5,091 nt of DNA, taken from JAGWRA01 sp035534615 (lineage in GTDB: Bacteria > Acidobacteriota > Vicinamibacteria > Vicinamibacterales > CAVVIG01). A program made the translations under genes and the position numbers. Below, piece after piece: positions 1 through 5,091 of this stretch (position 1 is the first letter of the stretch; the number at the start of each line of letters is the position of its first letter). The stretch lies in the NCBI GenBank assembly GCA_035534615.1, contig DATLRO010000048.1, positions 1 to 5,091 on the forward strand, given 5' to 3'. Below the pieces are notes generated by a model. It did no database searches, had not been told where the DNA came from, and was given only the letters and a program-made list of their open reading frames with translations.

Positions 1-417
1 GGCGTGCCGGGCCTCGTAGCCGGCAATGGCGGAGAGCGGAATCAGCGTCCCGTCGCCGGCCGTCTCGATCTCGCCAGGACGCAGCGGGCGCGGGCCGACG
101 AAACTCATGTCGCCGGCGAAGATGTTCCACAACTGGGGCAATTCGTCCATCGCCGTGGCGCGCAGCAGGCGCCCGACCCGCGTCACGCGCGGGTCGGCCG
201 ACGTGGCCTGCACGGGACCGGTCGCAGCCTCGGCATCGGGCCGCATCGACCGGAACTTGAGCGCGCGGAAGACCCGGCCGTGCCACCCGACCCGCTCCTG
301 CGGGAAGAACACGGGGCCGCCATCCTCCAGCTTCACCGCAAGGGCGATGACCAGCCAGAACGGAGACGAGAGCACCAGACCGACGCCCGCCAGGGCGATA
401 TCGAACAGTCGCTTCAT
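1..417 (-). CDS. Monotopic phosphoglycosyl transferase (bacterial sugar transferase, PglC/WcaJ type), 3' end beyond window
   Basis: Transfers a sugar 1-phosphate from a UDP-sugar to undecaprenyl phosphate at the inner membrane, starting a lipid-linked glycan. The 139 visible residues open with MKRLFDIALAG and one hydrophobic segment (about residues 8-29) carrying Ser18-Pro19, the helix-breaking pair of the re-entrant membrane helix in PglC-type enzymes. Then come a GGPVFFPQERVG block (33-44), LKFRSM (53-58), the catalytic Asp-Glu dyad in MDELPQLWN (Asp91, Glu92) and GDMSFVGPRPL (102-112). The window ends just before the expected RPGITG-like motif. The ATG at 415-417 is the only reasonable start: it makes the protein begin exactly as family members do, and an in-frame TGA lies two codons upstream (421-423). 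No long N-terminal membrane domain precedes it, so this is the short PglC-like form, not the WcaJ/WbaP long form. No clear Shine-Dalgarno is seen. Family assignment is secure; the sugar is unknown. Confidence 0.95.
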   Translation of the reverse strand, partial: MKRLFDIALAGVGLVLSSPFWLVIALAVKLEDGGPVFFPQERVGWHGRVFRALKFRSMRPDAEAATGPVQATSADPRVTRVGRLLRATAMDELPQLWNIFAGDMSFVGPRPLRPGEIETAGDGTLIPLSAIAGYEARHA

Positions 418-433
418 TATTCACTGCGCCCGG

Positions 434-950
434 GGCCCCACCCCCGGGCGCTGCCGTCGCTTACGCTCCGGATCTTGATACGGTCCCCGGTGCCGCTTGG
501 ATCCGCCGCCACGGGCCCCCTTCGCGCGCTGCCGTTACTTACGCTCCGGATCTTGATGCGGTCTTCGGTGCCGCTTGGATCCGCCGCCACGACCCCACCC
601 CCGGGCGCTGCCGTTACTTACGCTCCGGATCTTGATACGGTCCCCGGTGCCGCTTGGATCCGCCGCCACGGCCCCACCCCCGGGCGCTGCCGTCGCTTAC
701 GCTCCGGATCTTGATACGGTCTTCGGTGTCGCTTGGATCCGCCGCCACGGCCCCACCCCCGGGCGCTGCCGTCGCTTGCGCTCCGGATCTTGATGCGGTC
801 TTCGGTGCCGCTTGGATCCGCCGCCACGGGCCCACCCCCAGGCGCTGCCGTCGCTTGCGCTCCGGATCTTGATACGGTCTTCGGTGTCGCTTGGATCTGC
901 CGCCACGGGCCCACCCCCGGGCGCTGCCGTCGCTTACGCTCCGGATCTTG
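434..950. repeat. Tandem repeat array, about 6.5 copies of a 79-bp unit
   Basis: Units begin at 434, 513, 591, 670, 749, 828 and 907; the last is cut at 950. All full units are 79 bp except the second (78 bp), which also has the most diverged first 20 bases (513-532). The core GCTCCGGATCTT recurs at 465, 543, 622, 701, 780, 859 and 938. Each unit also carries GCTTGGATC(C/T)GCCGCCAC and, except unit 2, a CCCACCCCC(G/A)GGCGCTGCCG block. Copies differ at a few positions in mosaic fashion: TCCCCGG or TCTTCGG, GATAC or GATGC, CTTACG or CTTGCG, CGTCGC or CGTTAC, GGTGCCG or GGTGTCG. This pattern fits slippage, unequal crossing-over or gene conversion. There are no unique spacers between copies. Function is unknown. 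Confidence 0.97.
469..505. repeat. Inverted repeat within the 79-bp unit (first copy shown)
   Basis: CGGATC at 469-474 is the exact reverse complement of GATCCG at 500-505, leaving a 25-nt loop. The same arms recur in every full unit at the 79-bp spacing. In unit 6 the right arm is GATCTG (894-899), which leaves a G-T wobble on the plus strand and an A-C mismatch on the minus strand. Six-bp arms with a 25-nt loop form only a modest hairpin, and both arms contain GATC, so part of the match may be chance. It is recorded because it is repeated in each copy. Confidence 0.5.
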
Positions 951-970
951 CGCGCTCGGCCATTCTGCCT

Positions 971-989
971 GGACCGGCGGCCGCGGTCC
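971..989. repeat. Short inverted repeat (possible hairpin) in the GT4-to-array spacer
   Basis: GGACCG (971-976) and CGGTCC (984-989) are perfect reverse complements around a 7-nt GC-only loop. It lies about 90 bp past the GT4 stop codon in the direction of transcription. No T-run follows on the minus strand, so it does not qualify as a canonical intrinsic terminator. A second small perfect palindrome, GTCCCGGGAC, lies at 1061-1070, 7 bp past the stop. Either could be chance in DNA this rich in GC. Confidence 0.3.
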
Positions 990-1077
990 CACTCTCCCCT
1001 TCTCGTCCGTCGGGCCGACTTGCTGCCGGCCCCGCCCGGAGCGGACGCCTCTGCGCGACCGTCCCGGGACCGTCTGC

Positions 1078-2301
1078 TCAGCGGCCCGCGACGCGCCGGA
1101 GCAGTTCGGCGTAAGCCCCGACGGCGACCGGCCGATCGAAGCGTCGCGCGGCCTCTCTCGCCGCCAGACCGAGGCGGGCGGTGAGCGCCCGATCGGCAGC
1201 CAGGCGGCGCACGGCAGCGGCGAGCGCCTCCGGATCCCGCGGCGGCACGGCGAGGCCGCAGGCGTCCTCGCGCGCGATCACCGCCGCCTCGCAATCGGGC
1301 TCCACGGCCGCGATGAACGCCCGGCCGGCTGCGAGGATGCCGTACAGCTTGCTCGGGACAATGTAGCCTTCCAGTCCCGGTTCGAGCGAGACCAGGAACA
1401 CATCGGCCGCGGCGAACGACCCGGCCAGCATGGCCTTGGGCTGGTACGGCAGGAATCGCACGTTCGTCAGCTTCTCGCTGGCGGCGCGCGCTTCGAGTGC
1501 GGCCCGCTTCGTCCCGTCGCCGACGATGACAATCACAATCGACGGGTCGTCCTGCAGCAGCGCCGCGGCGTCGAGCAGCACATCGAGCGCCTGCGACAGG
1601 CCGACATTCCCGGAGTGCATCAGCACGAACCGGTCGACCAGCCCGTGTTCACGCGCAAACGGCCCGTCTTTCGGCTGCGGCACGATGGCCGCGCAGTCGG
1701 CCCAGTTGTGGATGACGTGCACGCGGTCGGCGCGGGCCCCCTTCTCTTCGACGAGCCGTCGCTTCATCCGATCGCCGAGCGCCACGACGGCGTCGGCGTG
1801 CCGGAGCAGATGGCGGTTCAGCCGGTCGAGCGTGCGGTTCACCAGGTCGCTGTGAAAGTCCTCCAGCAGCGCCGCGACCTCGGGAAAGACGTCTTCGCAG
1901 AGGAACACGAAGCGCGCGCGGCTCAGGCGCGCGGTCATCAGCGCGGCCAGCCCGATGATCGGCGGATCGGTCAGGGCGACGACGACGTCCGGCCGCGGGA
2001 TGCGCAGCCCCGCCAGGCAGGCGGAGGCGAAATACGTCAGGTAGTTGGCCGCACGGCCGGCGAACCGCCGGGGCGCCAGCGTGGTCCCGTTCGCCCGGAA
2101 GATGCGAACGCCGTTCCGCGCTTCCCCGGTGATCGGCGCCCACCGCGCCGCCCCGGGCGCCGCCCCCCGAAGCGGCCGGCCGGCCACGACCGACACGTCG
2201 TACCCGTGGGTCCCGGCCAGGTCCTCGGCGAGCTCGGTCAGCAGCTGCCCGGTGGCAGCCATGTCCGGCCAGTACGAGCGGTTGAAGAAACAGACCCTCA
2301 T
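1078..2301 (-). CDS. GT4 family glycosyltransferase, WbuB-like, 407 aa
   Basis: A GT-B fold enzyme that adds a sugar from a nucleotide-sugar donor to a lipid-linked glycan on the cytoplasmic side. The start MRVCFFNRSYWPDMAATGQL has the Y-x-P-D-x-x-A-T-G-Q pattern typical of WbuB-like GT4 proteins. Further marks are TDPP (111-114), EDVFPE (136-141) in the N-terminal domain, HNW (198-200), HSGNVG (229-234) opening the C-terminal domain, VIVGDG (258-263), and EGYIVPSKLYGILAAGR (311-327), the donor-binding region. The second acidic residue of the classical EX7E motif appears to be Gly321, which I recall as usual in this VPSK branch. Length of about 400 aa is normal, so the gene looks intact. The ATG at 2299-2301 overlaps the carbamoyltransferase stop as ATGA, which supports both the start and translational coupling. 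It is the last gene of the overlapping block; the sugar transferase follows only after the repeat-filled gap. Donor and acceptor are unknown. Confidence 0.95.
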   Translation of the reverse strand: MRVCFFNRSYWPDMAATGQLLTELAEDLAGTHGYDVSVVAGRPLRGAAPGAARWAPITGEARNGVRIFRANGTTLAPRRFAGRAANYLTYFASACLAGLRIPRPDVVVALTDPPIIGLAALMTARLSRARFVFLCEDVFPEVAALLEDFHSDLVNRTLDRLNRHLLRHADAVVALGDRMKRRLVEEKGARADRVHVIHNWADCAAIVPQPKDGPFAREHGLVDRFVLMHSGNVGLSQALDVLLDAAALLQDDPSIVIVIVGDGTKRAALEARAASEKLTNVRFLPYQPKAMLAGSFAAADVFLVSLEPGLEGYIVPSKLYGILAAGRAFIAAVEPDCEAAVIAREDACGLAVPPRDPEALAAAVRRLAADRALTARLGLAAREAARRFDRPVAVGAYAELLRRVAGR

Positions 2302-4073
2302 GCCGGCGGAGTCGCGCGAGCACCCGCGCCGGCTTTCTCGATTACGGTCGATCCGAGCACGAGCAGGTCCATGCCGGTGCGCAGGAAGCAGTCGAGCGCC
2401 TCCTCGGGCCGCAGGACGATCGGCTCGTTCTCGTTGAACGAGGTATTGAGCAGAACCGGAACCCCGGTCCGGCGCTCGAACGCCTTGATGAGACGCCAGT
2501 ACCGCGGATTCGACGATTGGTTGACCGTCTGGAGCCGGCCCGAGCCGTCGACGTGCGTGACGGCCGGCACGAGCGCGCGTCTGGCGGGCCGGATCGGATA
2601 GACCTGCATCATGAACGGGTCGGGCACCGCGCCGTCGAAGTACTCGTCCAGCGCCTCCTCCAGGATGGAGGGGGCGAACGGACGGAACTTCTCCCGACGT
2701 TTGATCTTCGTGTTGAGGATCTCGCGCATGTCGGCGCGCCGCGGATCGGCCAGGATGCTCCGGTTGCCGAGCGCCCGCGCGCCCCACTCCATGCGTCCCT
2801 GAAACCAGCCGACGATCCGCCCTCCGGCGAGGGCGCCGGCCACGGTGTCGCACAGCGTCTCCTCGTTCGGCTCGCGGTGGACGCGGCACGCCGTCGCCTC
2901 GAGCCGCCCGGCCTCGGCGGCGAGCGCGTGCGCGACGTCCTGGTCGGAGAACTCCGGTCCCCAGTAGCCGTGCTCCATGACGAAGCCCCGCGCGCCGCCG
3001 GCGCCGTGCCAGGCAACGAACGCCGCCCCCAGCGCCGTGCCGTTGTCCGCCGCCGCCGGCTGCAGGAACAGCTCGTCGAAGCCGGTCTGCTCCCGGATCT
3101 TTCCGTTGGCCACGCTGTTCATCGCACAGCCGCCCGCCAGACAGAGACGCCGGAGGCCGGTCCGGCGCCGGACGTGACGGAGGATGTGGAACACCGCTTC
3201 TTCGAACACCACCTGGAGCGAGGCGGCGATCGCTTCGTGCCGTGGCTCGAGCGGCTCGTCGGGCCGGCGCGCCGGACCGAGCAGCGCTTCCAGCCGAGGG
3301 GTGAAGACCGGGCCGATGACCGGTGCGCCGGCGTCCCAGGTCATGGTGACGCCCTCGGACACGTGCCGGAAGTACCGGAGGTCGAGTGCGAACCGCCCGT
3401 CCGGCTGCAGCGTCACCAGCGACCGGATCTGCGGCACGAACGCCGGTTCGCCGTACGGCGCCAGCCCCATCACCTTGAACTCGTCGCCGTACGCGGGAAA
3501 TCCCAGATACTGCGTGAGGGCGAGGTAGAGGAGTCCGAGCGAGTGCGGGAAGAAGACCCGCTCGAGGCGGCGCAGCGTGCCGCCCGCCCCGGTCGCCCAC
3601 GACGTGCTGACGAAGTCGCCGAATCCGTCAATCGCGCAGACCGCCGCCTCGTCGAACGGGCTCACGTAGAAGGCGCTCCCGAGATGCGCCGGGTGGTGCT
3701 CGATGAAGCGCAGGCGGCCGGCGATCCGCCGCTCGTCGGCGTCGAGCGCGCCGGCCAGGCGGGCCGGCAGGCCACGCACGCGGGCCAGGTGCCGTCCCCG
3801 ATCGGCGACCAGTCCGCGCGGCCGCCGGCCGAGCAGGAACGCCGCCTTGCGCCACAGGTGTGCGCGGGGATTGCGGGAGACCGCGAAGAGGTCGACGTCG
3901 GCGGCGGCCGCGCCGGCCATGCGCAGGCAGGCACGGACCGCCTCGGCGGGAAAGCCGGCGACGTGCTTGATCCGCACGAACCGCTCCTCCTCGACCGCCG
4001 CAATCAGACGACCGTCCTGGACGAGCGCGGCGGAGACGTCGCCGTGGTAGGCGTTGAGGCCGAGGACGATCAC
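2298..4073 (-). CDS. O-carbamoyltransferase, NodU/CmcH/TobZ family, 591 aa
   Basis: Family members use carbamoyl phosphate and ATP to form a carbamoyl-adenylate, then transfer the carbamoyl group to a hydroxyl, usually of a sugar. The N-terminal domain opens with MIVLGLNAYHGDVSAAL and VEEERF (27-32), followed by the metal-site motif HHPAH (126-130), IDGFGDF (148-154), and GDEFKVMGLAPYG (196-208). LAGGCAMNSVANGKI (312-326) and ADNGTALGAA (342-351) belong to the nucleotide-binding part. The C-terminal domain has GRMEWGARALGNRSIL (426-441), NTKIKRREKFRPFAPSI (454-470) and LLNTSFNENEPIV (541-553). All hallmark blocks are present and the length is normal (about 550-600 aa), so it should be active. 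The start is GTG at 4071-4073; it gives the exact family N-terminus and overlaps the methyltransferase stop as GTGA. The stop overlaps the next gene as ATGA. Between two glycosyltransferases, the likely substrate is a sugar of the surface glycan, not an antibiotic; that is inference. Confidence 0.97.
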   Translation of the reverse strand: MIVLGLNAYHGDVSAALVQDGRLIAAVEEERFVRIKHVAGFPAEAVRACLRMAGAAAADVDLFAVSRNPRAHLWRKAAFLLGRRPRGLVADRGRHLARVRGLPARLAGALDADERRIAGRLRFIEHHPAHLGSAFYVSPFDEAAVCAIDGFGDFVSTSWATGAGGTLRRLERVFFPHSLGLLYLALTQYLGFPAYGDEFKVMGLAPYGEPAFVPQIRSLVTLQPDGRFALDLRYFRHVSEGVTMTWDAGAPVIGPVFTPRLEALLGPARRPDEPLEPRHEAIAASLQVVFEEAVFHILRHVRRRTGLRRLCLAGGCAMNSVANGKIREQTGFDELFLQPAAADNGTALGAAFVAWHGAGGARGFVMEHGYWGPEFSDQDVAHALAAEAGRLEATACRVHREPNEETLCDTVAGALAGGRIVGWFQGRMEWGARALGNRSILADPRRADMREILNTKIKRREKFRPFAPSILEEALDEYFDGAVPDPFMMQVYPIRPARRALVPAVTHVDGSGRLQTVNQSSNPRYWRLIKAFERRTGVPVLLNTSFNENEPIVLRPEEALDCFLRTGMDLLVLGSTVIEKAGAGARATPPA

Positions 4074-4687
4074 GGCGTGCCGGGGCGGGAGGCCGGGCGG
4101 GCGGTGATGCGCTCGAGGACCGTGAGACCGTCCACGGCTTCGAGCACGGTGAACCGGCGATCCGGCAGAATCACGTCGGCCGTGTAGCGGATGCTGTCGT
4201 ACGCCGGCCGGCCGCGCACGGGCCGGCTGTCGTGCACCGCCACGATGCCGCCCGGCTTCACGAGCGGGCTCCAGTTCCGCCAGTCCTCGTCAATCGCCTC
4301 CCAGCGGTGATCGCCGTCGATGAACAACAGGTCGATCGGCGTCGTCCAGGCGGCCGCCGCGTCGGCGGCCGGCCGCCGGTCGAACACGACGCGGCCGTAG
4401 GGGACCTTCCCGATCTCCCGCTCGGCGATCCGCCGCTCGTAGCTCGTGCCGGGGCGACCCGACCAGCGCGGGTCGATGGCGGTCAGGAGGCCGTCCGGAC
4501 GCATCGCCCGCCGCAGGACGCGCGTCGTCACGCCGCGCGCGACGCCGATGATCACGATGTTGCCGCGGCCGAGGGCGTGGCGCGACAGGCAGGCGCGCTC
4601 GGCTTCCGTCGTCTGGGTGCCGGCCGGGATGAGTCCCAGGCGGTAGGCGACCCATTGCGCGATGCCGCCCGGCCGTTTCGCCGTCAT
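4070..4687 (-). CDS. Class I SAM-dependent methyltransferase (Methyltransf_24-like), 205 aa
   Basis: Probably methylates a hydroxyl of a sugar or precursor in the glycan. The Rossmann fold is visible: motif I IVIIGVARGVTT (44-55), Asp72 at the end of the second strand (AIDPRW, 70-75), LLFIDGDH (120-127) with the likely metal/SAM-side acidic residues, LVKPGGIVAVHDS (142-154), then a C-terminal strand pair. The IDGDH-x(n)-KPGG-x-HD arrangement is typical of the small Methyltransf_24/Methyltransf_3-like enzymes. Odd point: the acidic residue that often precedes I-G in motif I is Ile46 here. The ATG at 4685-4687 is preceded by a GGAG element 8 nt upstream and overlaps the preceding glycosyltransferase stop as ATGA. 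The frame stays open further upstream, but that sequence codes for the preceding gene in another frame. An O-methyltransferase role is inferred from neighbours; N-methylation of an amino sugar is possible. Confidence 0.88.
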   Translation of the reverse strand: MTAKRPGGIAQWVAYRLGLIPAGTQTTEAERACLSRHALGRGNIVIIGVARGVTTRVLRRAMRPDGLLTAIDPRWSGRPGTSYERRIAEREIGKVPYGRVVFDRRPAADAAAAWTTPIDLLFIDGDHRWEAIDEDWRNWSPLVKPGGIVAVHDSRPVRGRPAYDSIRYTADVILPDRRFTVLEAVDGLTVLERITARPASRPGTP

Positions 4688-5091
4688 GACCGTCGCTCCA
4701 CGGCAGCCGCATCGAGCGCCGGCAGCGTCGGCGGGCTGTCCGCCAGCCCGAGCGCGACCGCCGCGCGCCGGTGGAACGCCGCTTCCGTGAATTGCGCGGC
4801 GACCGCGCGGGCGCCCGCTTCGCCCATCAGCCGCCGGCGAGCGGGATCGTGGAGCAGCGACACGATCGCCTCCAGCAGCCCGGGACCGTCGTGCGGGGCG
4901 ACGAGCAGGCCGGTCACGCCCGGAACGATGATCTCGGCCGCCGCACCGGCCGCCCCGATGCACGGGCGGCCGGCCGCCATCGCGTCGAGGAAGACCAGGC
5001 CGAAGCCCTCCCGCGCGCTCGGCATCACGAACAGATCGCAGTCGGCGTACAACTGGTCGAGGTCGGCACGGGAGACGCGTCCCGGAAAATG
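4684..5091 (-). CDS. GT4-type glycosyltransferase, C-terminal 135 residues, 5' end beyond window
   Basis: This is the donor-binding half of a GT-B glycosyltransferase. The frame is open to the window edge and reads HFPGRVSRADLDQLYADCDL, then FVMPSAREGFGLVFLDAM, AGRPCIG, EIIVPGVTGLLVAPHD and a closing helical region. F-x-G-x-V-(S)-x-x-(D/E)-L-x-x-x-Y-x-x-CDLFV-x-PS and the EGFGLVFL(E/D)AMA block are the classic Glycos_transf_1 signature. The EX7E motif reads E28-x7-D36, with Asp in place of the second Glu (codons at 5008-5010 and 4984-4986). The TTG at 5050-5052 lies within this conserved domain and is not a real start. The stop TGA (4684-4686) overlaps the methyltransferase ATG. The acceptor-binding N-terminal half is outside the window, so specificity cannot be judged. 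Confidence 0.95.
   Translation of the reverse strand, partial: HFPGRVSRADLDQLYADCDLFVMPSAREGFGLVFLDAMAAGRPCIGAAGAAAEIIVPGVTGLLVAPHDGPGLLEAIVSLLHDPARRRLMGEAGARAVAAQFTEAAFHRRAAVALGLADSPPTLPALDAAAVERRS
4696..4699 (-). promoter_or_regulatory. Ribosome binding site of the methyltransferase gene
   Basis: GGAG on the minus strand ends 8 nt before the ATG at 4687, inside the end of the upstream glycosyltransferase gene. It supports the chosen start over the longer open frame. The other starts in this block (4073 and 2301) have no comparable element and probably depend on coupling through the stop/start overlaps. Confidence 0.6.

Larger units (their letters stand above)
418..1077. other. 660-bp intergenic gap between the GT4 and sugar transferase genes
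   Basis: No credible gene lies here. About 517 bp (434-950) is a 79-bp tandem array. The remaining 127 bp (951-1077) is unique GC-rich sequence with two small inverted repeats. Open frames that cross the gap on both strands give Arg/Pro/Gly-rich products repeating the array, and match no family I recognise. They look like a by-product of GC content. I found no convincing -35/-10 pair in the leftward direction and no GC hairpin followed by a T-run. How the downstream sugar transferase gene is transcribed is therefore not visible. Confidence 0.85.

Noticed and set aside
434..512. Promoter for the sugar transferase within the repeat (TATCAA-like hexamer on the minus strand)
   Set aside because: Only four of six bases match a -10 box, no -35 element stands at the proper spacing, and the same hexamer sits in several copies. 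This is too weak to annotate.
434..950. CRISPR array
   Set aside because: Units are contiguous 79-bp copies with no unique spacers of constant length between short repeats, and no cas genes are in the window.
434..950. Integron attC cassette array
   Set aside because: The length is within attC range, but I see no GTTRRRY/RYYYAAC core sites and no gene cassettes between copies.
614..1294. A 226-codon minus-strand frame containing repeat-coded peptides
   Set aside because: Its first part overlaps the end of the well-supported GT4 gene in a different frame, and its second part is only the repeat array. There is no domain and no ribosome binding site I could recognise.
733..2601. A 622-codon open frame on the plus strand
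   Set aside because: It runs through the array and antisense to the GT4 and carbamoyltransferase genes. The product is Arg/Gly/Pro-rich with no recognisable domain, as expected opposite GC-rich genes.
2517..4187. A 556-codon open frame on the plus strand
   Set aside because: It lies fully antisense to the carbamoyltransferase, whose motifs are unmistakable. The plus-strand product is low-complexity and rich in Arg, Glu and Val.
4070..4963. Longer methyltransferase starting at 4963
   Set aside because: The extra 92 residues are out-of-frame translation of the conserved glycosyltransferase end. The start at 4687 has an RBS and an ATGA overlap and gives a normal-length enzyme.

Overview
The window is a stretch of GC-rich (roughly 70% by eye) bacterial chromosome carrying part of a surface-polysaccharide (O-antigen, capsule or exopolysaccharide) biosynthesis locus. 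All five genes I can support lie on the minus strand, so transcription runs from high to low coordinates. The base composition, the codon use (third positions mostly G or C) and the gene types fit a GC-rich bacterium. The sequence does not fix the phylum; an Acidobacteriota-like or proteobacterial host would be a guess.

Layout in the direction of transcription: (1) 5091-4684, C-terminal part of a GT4-type glycosyltransferase, cut by the window edge; (2) 4687-4070, a small class I SAM-dependent methyltransferase; (3) 4073-2298, a full-length NodU/CmcH/TobZ-type O-carbamoyltransferase; (4) 2301-1078, a complete WbuB-like GT4 glycosyltransferase; (5) a 660-bp gap (1077-418) filled mostly by a tandem array of about 6.5 copies of a 79-bp unit; (6) 417-1, the N-terminal 139 residues of a monotopic phosphoglycosyl transferase (PglC/WcaJ-type sugar transferase), cut by the other window edge.

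Genes 1-4 are linked by three successive 4-bp stop/start overlaps (ATGA, GTGA, ATGA), so they almost certainly form one translationally coupled operon. Taken together they suggest a lipid-linked glycan. The phosphoglycosyl transferase would load the first sugar phosphate onto undecaprenyl phosphate, the GT4 enzymes would extend it, and the methyltransferase and carbamoyltransferase would decorate sugar hydroxyls. The last step is inference from context; no substrate can be read from the sequence.

The most unusual element is the tandem array. It is not CRISPR, not an integron attC array and not convincingly coding. It separates two genes (GT4 and phosphoglycosyl transferase) that normally sit close together in such loci.
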